Assembly: GCA_009746045.1 (NCBI GenBank) | Contig: RPFO01000041.1 | Location: 209,001-246,000, forward strand | From: Mesostigma viride | Taxonomy: Eukaryota; Streptophyta; Mesostigmatophyceae; Mesostigmatales; Mesostigmataceae | Direction of reading: 5' to 3' | Length of the DNA stretch: 37,000 nucleotides | Part shown: positions 29,130 to 37,000 of the stretch, piece by piece | Layout: each line of letters begins with the position of its first letter | Numbering within the stretch: position 1 is the stretch's first letter | Translations under genes and position numbers: made by a program | Notes under the pieces: generated by a model | What the model saw: only the letters and a program-made list of their open reading frames with translations | What the model was told of the DNA's origin: nothing | Database searches by the model: none

Positions 29130-29338
29130 CCTACGGCCACCGCCCTGGGCCGCTGGGCACAGGTGAGTGTCCCTCGCAAAGTGCCCTGGCTGCCCACACC
29201 TGTGACACACCGCTGGTGCTTGCGAGTTGGCGTTGCTGCGTGCCTGGAGAGTGTCCTTGTGCCTGTGATAGCAATTGGCTGCCATGTGTCCCGACTTCCC
29301 ACACACAAAGCATGCCCCATGCACCGCCGGCTGTGCAC

Positions 29339-29379
<41 letters not shown>

Positions 29380-30353
29380 GAGCGCTGTTGCTGCTGATAC
29401 GGCGACGCAGCTGCAGGCTGTTGTGCATGCTGCTGCTGCTGCGGGTATGGCTGCTGTCTACCTTGCTGCCATCGCTTCCCAGGCATGCGCTGCGCTCGGC
29501 TGAAGCTGCCCTTATTGCCCCTACGCATCGGGCCCCCATTGCCCCGAGGCCCGCTGGGCCCCGCGCCGCTAGAGCCACCACCGCCCGCAATGGCGGCCAC
29601 CTTGCCCCCATCCGGCGCTTTAGCAGCACCACCTTGGGCACCACCAGAAGAAGGAATGGAATTCACAGCGACAGGCGGTAATGCAGGGGAAATCAGACCC
29701 AGCTCATTGAGCTTACCTTGGGCCCGCAGTTGGGCCACCATGTCCCTCTCCTCACCCTCGACAATGCCCGTGATAACCTCAATCGCCTTATTGAGATCAT
29801 CCTCGGCTTTCTCACGCTTGAGAGCTGCCATGGCATTCTGGAAATTAAGGTCCTTGGCATTGCGAACATAACGGTCCACCACCGCCAGTTCCACCACCGG
29901 AATGCCATCCTTTACACTCTCGTTTCTCGCATTTCTCAAAGCGAGAAGGTCGAGTGTGTAGGGACGCTTCGGCACCCAATTATAAATGCCAACATGACGA
30001 GACTTGGCAGATGCTTTCGATTCAAGAAGTGCTGCACGCAACCTACCTCCAATTGCAGCGCCCTCGATTTTCTCGTCACGGCAGGAGCGCAGGCAATTTA
30101 CTAGAATGGCGTTGTCGGCTCTAAACATTCCGGCATCCCGGAATAGCCCATACAGATCCTCGGTTTTATCTGCATGATCCGCCACAAACGCCTCAAACCT
30201 GTCACAGAAATCCTCTACCAATGTCACTGCCGCATCAAGAGGAACTGTCCCGACTCGTGTTTTGCACAGCTCTATCAAATTCTTCTCATTTCTTAAATCC
30301 TTCCACCCAGTACGCTTTCTCGAATCCGTCTCTTCTTGTTCTTGATCCGACAT
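29127..30353 (-). CDS. Copia-like Gag with two zinc knuckles
   Basis: 408 residues from ATG. The N-terminal half is helical and charged, probably the capsid region. The middle is Gly-rich, followed by a Gln-rich stretch encoded by CAG/CTG repeats (29340-29390). Near the C-terminus are CFVCGKSGHMAANC, a canonical C-x2-C-x4-H-x4-C knuckle, and a second, CHRCGQPGHFARDTHLC, with a longer last spacing. Zinc knuckles of this type bind the element RNA in Gag particles. The ATG lies only 40 nt inside the 5' LTR. The frame ends at TGA with pol following in phase. Confidence 0.88.
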
Positions 30354-30393
30354 TGCTACGTTTTTCCTTATTAATTAACCCCGTCCTAGTACA

Positions 30394-30971
30394 TGTTAAA
30401 ATCGAGTTCGAATTTTATTAAATGATAATTTTACGGTAATCAGGTTACAAACTCAGAGCCAAGCCCCCAGCTTAATTTACCAGCGCAACCATAGCCATTG
30501 CCAGCATAGCAGCAACAACCGTTGGACCGCCGCAACACAATGCTGGCTTTTGGATCATCATCGTCTGTCAGGCGGCTAGGCTAGCCTGCGGCGCTAGGCA
30601 CCGACGCAAGCCTGGGAACGCATCTCCGTTACACATCTCCGTTACAACACACCAGCCGAGTACCGACCAATCGACACACACCAGTATCTCGCCACTTGTC
30701 ACGCCAGCCGGCAGTACCCAGAATCCTAGTCCGCACCTCAGTACCGGACCAGTGCCTCACAGCCAAAGTCTAGGGCGTAACTCACGAGGCATAACGCACA
30801 CAGCGTAACTTAAATCGTTGTGGATCACACAAGCCAAAATTCAGCCGAACCTCAAAACGGCTAAGTCCCAATGCGCCGAATTAACCCGAACGCCTCGAAC
30901 CATGGCTAAGTACCGGCACACAATCATTAATTATTTCCATGTGACTGCGAGCTGAAACCTATAATATAACA
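30394..30971 (-). repeat. Copia-like 5' LTR (578 bp)
   Basis: Matches 24176-24759 with no substitution found and two indels (1 and 5 bp). In element sense it begins TGTTATATTATAGG and ends CGATTTTAACA. Confidence 0.95.
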
Positions 30972-30976
30972 GTGGC
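30972..30976. repeat. Target-site duplication GTGGC, right
   Basis: Direct copy of 24171-24175 immediately outside the LTR. Confidence 0.95.
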
Positions 30977-31868
30977 AGCTGTAGACTACTGCCAGGAGCT
31001 CCTGCTGATGCACTGGGTAATTCCGCTCCGCCGGAATCATTGTGCGTGAGATGTACTCGATGGGCTGAAGGCCCTTGCCTTGGTCCTGCAGGAGGACACC
31101 CCCGATGGCCACCTTGCTGGCGTCCGTAGCCACGACGAAAGGAAGGGCCGGATCCGGCAGGATAAGGACTGGCGCTGTGGTGAGGTGGCGCTTAAGCGCC
31201 TCGAAAGCCTGTTGGCACTGCTCAGCCCAAAGGAACGGGGTACCCTTCTTGAGAAGAGCGTTGATCGGGGCGGCGATGGTGGCAAACCGCGGGATGAACC
31301 GTCGGTAGTAAGATGCCAATCCCAGGAAACTGCGCACCCCTTTCACGTCCGTAGGGACAGGCCATTGCTGGATGGACTCAATCTTCTCAGGGTCGGTCGC
31401 GATGCCGTCCGCGGACAGGGTATGGCCCAGAAACGGCACGCAGCGACCGGCGCGCACCTTGGCCTTCCGCGCCGAAAGGTGCTCATCCTCCATGATCTGC
31501 AACACGGCATCCACATCCTCTAGGTGCTCCTCGAACGTCTTGGAGTACACCAGGATGTCGTCCAGATACGCCAGCGCGCACGTGCGCTTGTAGGTCCAGG
31601 GCGGGCGCGCCCCCTTCTGCGGGTCCGCCAGGTCCTGGGAGACCTGCGGCAAGTGGGCTGTGCCCATCACCGGACGGAGGATGTCATTCATCAGCATCTG
31701 GAAGGACGCAGGCGAATTACACAGCCCCATTGCCGCCACCCGAAACTGGTAGTGACCGAAGGGCGTAGCGAACGCGGTCTTGTGGCAGTCTTCTGGCGCG
31801 ATGCGCAGCTGCCAAAACCCGTCCGCACATGCAGTCGATGACGGTGAAACACGTAGCCCCCTGGACAC
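30977..31868 (-). CDS. Gypsy RT core and RNase H N-part (frameshifted, interrupted)
   Basis: This frame continues the RT that starts in the preceding ORF. It has FWQLRIAPEDCHKTAF, FQMLMNDIL, catalytic LAYLDDILVYS (near 31560), FLGHTLSADGI and the thumb region. RNase H then begins with VVATDASKVAIGG (first Asp) and HQQELLAVV (Glu). It runs into the copia LTR at 30971, so the third RNase H Asp lies on the far side at about 24080. An insert of about 25 residues (HLPQVSQDLADPQKGARPP and flanks) sits just before YLDD, where most gypsy RTs are shorter. The first codon in this span is GTG; the true start is upstream across the frameshift. Confidence 0.88.
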
Positions 31869-33039
31869 GGTTGAAGATGTCGTCGATCCGCGGTAGAGGA
31901 TACCGGGACTTGACGGTGATGGCGTTCAGTTTCCGGTAATCGGTCACCAGACGCCACTTGCCTCCTGGCTTGGGAACGAGCAGCACGCCCGCTGAGAAGG
32001 GGCTGTTGCTGGGTTCAATGAGCCCAGCGTCGAGCAGTGAAATGAGGATCTTCTTGAGCTCCACCAGCTCGACTGGGCCCATGCGGTACATGGGAGACAC
32101 GGTAGGCCCGGAACCCTCCTGGAGCTGGACACGGTGTAACACCGATCGATTGGGAGGGAACTGGGGGGTGCGATCCGCGAAGAGGGCAGTGCGCTTCTCC
32201 AGGACGGCATTGAACCGCGCCAGCTCGTCCGGTGTGAAACCGGCACCAATCTCGTTAAGCAGGGCCTGAGTGCTGTCCAGGTCTATCCGGTACATCGCGT
32301 ACTCCTTGCCCTTCCGGAGCTGGCGCGCCAGCGTCTTGCTACTCATCAGGATCTGGGACGCTGGTCGAGGCCCGTCCGCCGAGCGCTCGTGTGTAATGTT
32401 ATGGACCTCCGCGGCCTGTGCCCTATACTCGCTGTCTGGGCACCAGAATGAACCATCCGGAAACCAAACTACCCGCCGGCGCACACTGATGTCCACATCC
32501 TGCTTGTCCAGCCAGTCCACTCCAATGATGATGTCGGCAGCGCCCAGCGGCGCAATAGTCGCCACCAGGTCCACCGGCGTGCCCTGCAGCACACCCTTGA
32601 TGTCTGCTAGGCCCGGCGATTGGTGTCGCCGGCCGTCTGAGTAGGTGACATACACTGCCGTGGTGTGAGGTCGTGGTACCAGGCCCAGCCGGCGCACCAG
32701 GGCCTCGTTGATGAAGGACGTGGAGGCGCCGGTGTCGACCAGGAACTTCACGTCCATGATCGTTTTCTCCTTCAAATACGGATCAAGGACGGTGGGAGGG
32801 ACCAGTAACCCTCCGCTGAAAAGAAACAGATGTCGCGAATCTCCTTGAGATGCACGCGCCGCCGGTTGGGTGGACGCGTCTGCGGCCACGTTGTTGACGT
32901 CTACCTCTACTCTAGTTGACTCCGCGTCTGGGCTACCATCTGATTTTTCTACCCTATCCCCTACCCCGGGACCCAAGCCCACGGGCAGGGCTACTACTCC
33001 CGAGGAGCGGTGGGACGGGAGGCCGCCTCGCCCGACCAC
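31717..33039 (-). CDS. Gypsy protease and RT N-terminal part
   Basis: The frame lies -1 relative to gag and overlaps its end, as in many gypsy elements. A run of eight G at 33050-33057 (minus strand), just upstream of the overlap, is a possible slippage site. Retropepsin: KFLVDTGASTSFI (near 32737) and IIIGVDWLD (ILG-type motif). RT begins with MYRMGPVELVELKK, GVLLVPKPGGKWRLVTDYRK and YPLPRIDDIF. After TCFTVID the frame goes out of phase near 31830 and ends in an unrelated tail, while the real RT continues in the neighbouring frame. This one-base change would abolish RT in this copy. Confidence 0.88.
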   Translation of the reverse strand: MVGRGGLPSHRSSGVVALPVGLGPGVGDRVEKSDGSPDAESTRVEVDVNNVAADASTQPAARASQGDSRHLFLFSGGLLVPPTVLDPYLKEKTIMDVKFLVDTGASTSFINEALVRRLGLVPRPHTTAVYVTYSDGRRHQSPGLADIKGVLQGTPVDLVATIAPLGAADIIIGVDWLDKQDVDISVRRRVVWFPDGSFWCPDSEYRAQAAEVHNITHERSADGPRPASQILMSSKTLARQLRKGKEYAMYRIDLDSTQALLNEIGAGFTPDELARFNAVLEKRTALFADRTPQFPPNRSVLHRVQLQEGSGPTVSPMYRMGPVELVELKKILISLLDAGLIEPSNSPFSAGVLLVPKPGGKWRLVTDYRKLNAITVKSRYPLPRIDDIFNRVQGATCFTVIDCMCGRVLAAAHRARRLPQDRVRYALRSLPVSGGGNGAV

Positions 33040-34136
33040 CCGCCCTCTTCCCCCCCCTCCTCCTCTGCGTCAGCCCCCTCCTCGTCGTCATACTCGTAGC
33101 CAGCCACTGCCTGCGTTTGGCCGGAAGAGGAGGACTGTCGCCGCGCCTCAATCTCGTTGACCGCGCGCAACACGCCCTTGGTAGAGCTGGTCGCGGGTGG
33201 TCGCGGCTGCTGGTACTGCGTCGGGACCTGTCTGGCGTGCTGCAGGCGAGCCGCACGCTCACCTGCGTTGCGGGGTCGGTCCCGAGGACCGGAGGAGTCG
33301 GGGCGGCTGCCGAAGGCCGGGCCGGAGAAACGAACACTGGGTGCCCCTTCTCCTGCTCCACGACTGGCGTTCTTTCCCCGGAGCTTGGGGCAGTCGCGCT
33401 TGAGGTGCCCCACCTCGCTGCACATGAAGCAGCGCGCCTTGCTAGCGTCGATCGCGTTGACGCCATGATCAGTGTAGCCCTCGTCAGGGTCGTCGAGGTA
33501 CTCGTCCTCCTCCTCGCCGGCGTACTCAGTGGAGTACATCTGATTCACCCGTCGCGGGGGAGCTGGTCTGAAGAAACGGCGCACTGAGGGTGCACGCCCG
33601 CGAGCCACTACGTCGGCCACCTGTAGGAGATACCTCTGGATATTCAAGATGTCCCACTCCTCCCAAGGGACCTCAGCGTAGTGCTTGAATACCTCGTCCT
33701 GTAGCTCAGGACAGAGTGCCTCGATGAACCTGATCTTGTACTCATACCAGGTCATGTCAGCCAGATAGGCGGCGCTGGACTCGAACTTGGACAGAAACTC
33801 GCGATATGGGGTGGTCCCCTGGCGCAGCTTGCCGAAGGCGATCCGCTCGTGGAGTGTAGCATCTGGGGGCACCAGCTTGCGACGCACCCGGTCCATCAGC
33901 TCCTCCAAGGTTTGCGGGTATGACTGGGACGCGATGCTCTCACAGTTCAAGATGCTCACCACCGAGGGGTCCATGCAGGAGTTAACCACTAGCGGAATCA
34001 GATCGCTGGTGGCCAGCTGCCAGTTGTGGTGATTGCGCCAGATGGTATACTGCTGTCGCCACATGCGTCCCCATTCCTCTACCTCGCGCGGTTTCATGTC
34101 CGCGTGCAGCTTGGGTACATTCTTGAAATTGGGCAT
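32994..34136 (-). CDS. Gypsy Gag with one zinc knuckle
   Basis: 380 residues from ATG. The N-terminal 190 residues resemble a retrotransposon Gag capsid region (WGRMWRQQYTIW; TTPYREFLSKFESSAAYL; KIRFIEALCPELQDEVF). At residues about 235-248 is CFMCSEVGHLKRDC, a canonical C-x2-C-x4-H-x4-C knuckle. The tail is acidic and Gly-rich. An upstream ATG in another frame (about 34260) gives a short peptide only and is not used. It forms the particle and binds element RNA. Confidence 0.88.
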   Translation of the reverse strand: MPNFKNVPKLHADMKPREVEEWGRMWRQQYTIWRNHHNWQLATSDLIPLVVNSCMDPSVVSILNCESIASQSYPQTLEELMDRVRRKLVPPDATLHERIAFGKLRQGTTPYREFLSKFESSAAYLADMTWYEYKIRFIEALCPELQDEVFKHYAEVPWEEWDILNIQRYLLQVADVVARGRAPSVRRFFRPAPPRRVNQMYSTEYAGEEEDEYLDDPDEGYTDHGVNAIDASKARCFMCSEVGHLKRDCPKLRGKNASRGAGEGAPSVRFSGPAFGSRPDSSGPRDRPRNAGERAARLQHARQVPTQYQQPRPPATSSTKGVLRAVNEIEARRQSSSSGQTQAVAGYEYDDEEGADAEEEGGEEGGWSGEAASRPTAPRE

Positions 34137-34261
34137 CGGTGGGGCCTTTACCGCGGTGGTGATGGGTCCACCGACGTCTACGTGGGGGATATCGCCGAAG
34201 GTGGGGGGCTGCGACCGGGGGAGAGAGCCGGATCTGGGCGGCGTACCATGAGTCCATCATG

Positions 34262-34377
34262 TTTCGTTTAAGTGGCCAGCCGGAGCGGCTGCTTAGGTTT
34301 TATTTAGCGGGCAAGTGTTCGAAGCGCGTCATTGGTGAATTACTAGGGAACTTGGGTTTCCCCGCGAAACTCCAACC
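34262..34377. other. Junction upstream of gypsy gag, no LTR found
   Basis: A 5' LTR and primer-binding site would be expected about here. The minus strand has TGGTACGCCGCCCAG near 34235-34249, a possible primer site. What follows does not resemble the 3' LTR at 18670-19253. Confidence 0.4.
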
Positions 34378-34687
34378 GCACGTTCAGATTTCCAAATCTC
34401 AAGTAAAGTTCGGCGCAACTTTCTGAACGGGGGCAGTTGACGAGCAGCATTCCTCCGGACGAATGAATTGCGTTCCATACTTGCGCAAAATTTTGAAAGG
34501 TAGCTTGCGTGCAGCCCTACTAAAATTTGCGCGCACGTTCAGATTTCCAAATCTCAAGTAAATTTCGGCGGAACATTCTGAACGGGGGTAGTTGGCGGGC
34601 AGCGTTCCTCCAGACGAATGAAATGCGTTCCATACTAGCGCAAAATTTTGAAAGGTAGCCTGCGTGCAGCCCTACTAAAATTTGCGC
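34378..34687. repeat. 155-bp tandem duplication
   Basis: Copies at 34378-34532 and 34533-34687 both start GCACGTTCAGATTTCCAAAT and end near CTACTAAAATTTGCGC, with roughly ten differences. No coding frame is supported. Confidence 0.85.
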
Positions 34688-34699
34688 GAAGTGTGGGAC

Positions 34700-34910
34700 T
34701 GAAAATTCGTAACGGAAACTTTTTGGTAGTTGCCGTCACTTCCTCTTGTGCAAACATGTGGGAGTGAAAATTCGTAACGGAAACATTTTGGTAGTTGCCG
34801 TCACTTCATTTTGCGCGAGTGTTGGGCTGAAAATTCGTAACGGAAACTTTTTGGTAGTTGGCGTCACTTCCTTTGGTTCGACTGAAAATTCGCTGAAATT
34901 TGCTGAATTC
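34700..34910. repeat. About 64-bp tandem repeat (three units plus partial)
   Basis: Units starting TGAAAATTCGTAACGGAAAC lie at 34700, 34765 and 34828; a partial copy is at 34883. It forms, with the 155-bp duplication, a 500-bp repeat block between gypsy gag and the polyglutamine frame. Confidence 0.85.
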
Positions 34911-34920
34911 GTACCGTAGC

Positions 34921-36171
<1,251 letters not shown>

Positions 36172-36305
36172 GATGCTCGTACCGGTACCTTACACTGCAG
36201 GCAACACCTCCCCAGGAAGGAAGAGAGAGAAAGAGAGAAAGAGCAACCACGTGCTATAGAGCTATAACTATAGAACCTAATACTACTCCCTAGTAATGGT
36301 CTCCT

Positions 36306-36647
36306 TTACTGTTTGCTGGGGCCAATGGTCAACTGAGAGAAGGTCACTGTAACTGCTGTCCCCTCTCCCTGACTGCTGAGCGTGGGTGGTTTAGAGCATT
36401 CACGTGTAGTGTGCATCCCCTCAGGCAATGGCATGTGTTCCCTAACAAACCTATCTGCGTCCATGATGTTATCAAATCCCTTCCACTTGGCACTAGAGTC
36501 TCTAGACACTATCTTATCCTTGATGTGTTCTTCACATGCCTTCCAACTGTAAAATATGGCTGGTCTACCCTCGCCCCCATCATGGGCCACGGCATAGTAA
36601 GGAAATCCAGATTGACCACCCTTATTTATTCTGTTGCGTCTGGGCAT
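36306..36647 (-). CDS. Small viroplasmin / RNase H1 N-terminal-like protein
   Basis: 113 residues from ATG. Residues about 15-70 (FPYYAVAHDGGEGRPAIFYS, then a WKACEEHI stretch, KWKGFDNIMDADRFVREH) fit the caulimovirus viroplasmin / RNase H1 hybrid-binding fold: Y-A-V ... G-x-Y/F-x-S-W-x-x-C ... K-x-F ... A-x-x-F. In RNase H1 this domain binds RNA-DNA hybrids. Here it stands alone, without the catalytic RNase H domain, followed by a Ser/Thr-rich tail and stop. It may serve a nearby retroelement, or be a first exon; the downstream polyglutamine frame does not join it in phase at the visible splice-like sites. Confidence 0.65.
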   Translation of the reverse strand: MPRRNRINKGGQSGFPYYAVAHDGGEGRPAIFYSWKACEEHIKDKIVSRDSSAKWKGFDNIMDADRFVREHMPLPEGMHTTRECSKPPTLSSQGEGTAVTVTFSQLTIGPSKQ

Positions 36648-37000
36648 GTTACATCATAGGCTGGCAGAGGCTTGCAAGCAGGAGAGAAAGAGGGGATCCC
36701 AGGCTACCTCTAGGTGCAGTGACCTTTACCAACACAAACGAGGGAGAAGCACAGAGTCTGACACAGCACACGCCCGAGCTTTCCGCGGAACGGGCTATAC
36801 GCACACACGGAGGTAGACACCGTCAACACAGTCGGCAACGGCCAGACGGTATCCACCCCCACGACCCTTTGCAGGTCAAACAACGAATGGCCGTCTCCGC
36901 GACGTCCATGGGCACCAACGACATTTACAACCTATAGAGGGAACAACATATAACATAAACCCCCTACGCGTGCGGTCCCGGAGAGAAAGCGAGCTCGCCA
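36648..37000. other. Non-coding right edge
   Basis: Contains purine-rich runs (AGGAGAGAAAGAGGGG near 36680) and no supported gene. Overlapping open frames have no domain. The element or gene to which the viroplasmin-like frame belongs may continue beyond the window. Confidence 0.4.

Larger units (their letters stand above)
24176..30971 (-). mobile_element. Ty1/copia-like retrotransposon nested in gypsy RNase H
   Basis: The 6.8-kb element has LTRs at both ends, TG/CA termini and a GTGGC target duplication. Order on the minus strand: 5' LTR (30394-30971), leader of only 40 nt, gag (30353-29127), in-frame UGA, pol with integrase, retropepsin-like domain and RT (29111-25863), RNase H in the -1 frame (26043-25234), 475 bp of non-coding sequence, 3' LTR (24176-24759). 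RT and RNase H are copia-like. The LTRs differ only by two indels, so the insertion is young. The primer-binding site is unclear: the sequence after the 5' LTR is TGTACTAGGACGGGG. Confidence 0.9.
18670..34260 (-). mobile_element. Ty3/gypsy chromovirus-type retrotransposon, broken and 5'-incomplete
   Basis: On the minus strand the order is gag (34136), protease-RT-RNase H (33039 to 30977), RNase H-integrase-chromodomain (24170 to 22059), two extra frames (22030-19474), a polypurine tract and a 3' LTR (18670-19253). Protease-RT-RNase H-integrase is the Ty3/gypsy order, and the C-terminal chromodomain marks a chromovirus. A copia-like element is inserted in the RNase H. No second LTR with TGTTACGTCCCAGCCC ends is found upstream of gag, and the RT has a one-base frameshift, so this copy looks dead. 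The right boundary is approximate. Confidence 0.85.

Overview
This window looks like repeat-rich nuclear DNA of a eukaryote, most likely an alga or related protist. Predicted genes carry short GT-AG introns. Reading frames are GC-rich with long Gly/Ala/Gln tracts. Most of the window is transposable elements and minisatellites. No bacterial operon, rRNA, tRNA or CRISPR array was seen. A green alga would fit, but the sequence alone does not settle the lineage.

Layout. (1) 1-5878: mostly non-coding, with clusters of a GTGGGAC/GTCCCAC motif (744-1190 and 3265-3490), one acidic Ser-rich open stretch (1379-1921), a 270-bp G-rich tract (2761-3030), and the first copy of a 466-bp sequence (4561-5026) that recurs almost unchanged at 16988-17457. 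(2) 5879-16764: a 10.9-kb unit bounded by perfect 32-bp terminal inverted repeats, read here as a large DNA transposon. Inside each end is an array of an 8-bp motif (NTGACACC on the left, its reverse complement on the right). Two divergent, intron-containing genes lie between the arrays. The leftward gene matches the DUF7869 family (GHTHNDVDQRF motif). The rightward gene encodes an unrecognised acidic, coiled-coil, Gly-rich protein. Their shared intergenic region holds three palindromes, one with perfect 92-bp arms. Both genes contain an internal minisatellite whose units are mostly in frame but include odd-length units that break the frame. (3) 16765-18669: copies of short repeats and a 24-bp minisatellite. 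(4) 18670 to about 34260, minus strand: a Ty3/gypsy chromovirus-type retrotransposon (gag, protease, RT, RNase H, integrase, chromodomain) with two extra open frames between integrase and the 3' LTR. Its 5' LTR is not found and its RT is frameshifted. (5) 24176-30971, nested inside the gypsy RNase H: a young Ty1/copia-like element on the same strand with LTRs that differ only by two indels and a GTGGC target-site duplication. Its gag and pol are in the same frame, separated by a UGA CUA stop context. A retropepsin-like domain sits between integrase and RT, which is not the usual copia order. (6) 34262-37000: tandem repeats, a polyglutamine reading frame with 42 pure CTG/CAG repeats, and a small protein with a caulimovirus-viroplasmin/RNase H1 N-terminal-like domain.

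The best candidate for a previously undescribed system is the 5879-16764 unit. Terminal inverted repeats, inverted subterminal motif arrays, two divergent genes and a central giant hairpin form a coherent mobile-element architecture around a DUF7869 protein. Its role as transposase is an inference. The nested copia element is the second candidate, for its domain order and possible stop-codon readthrough.
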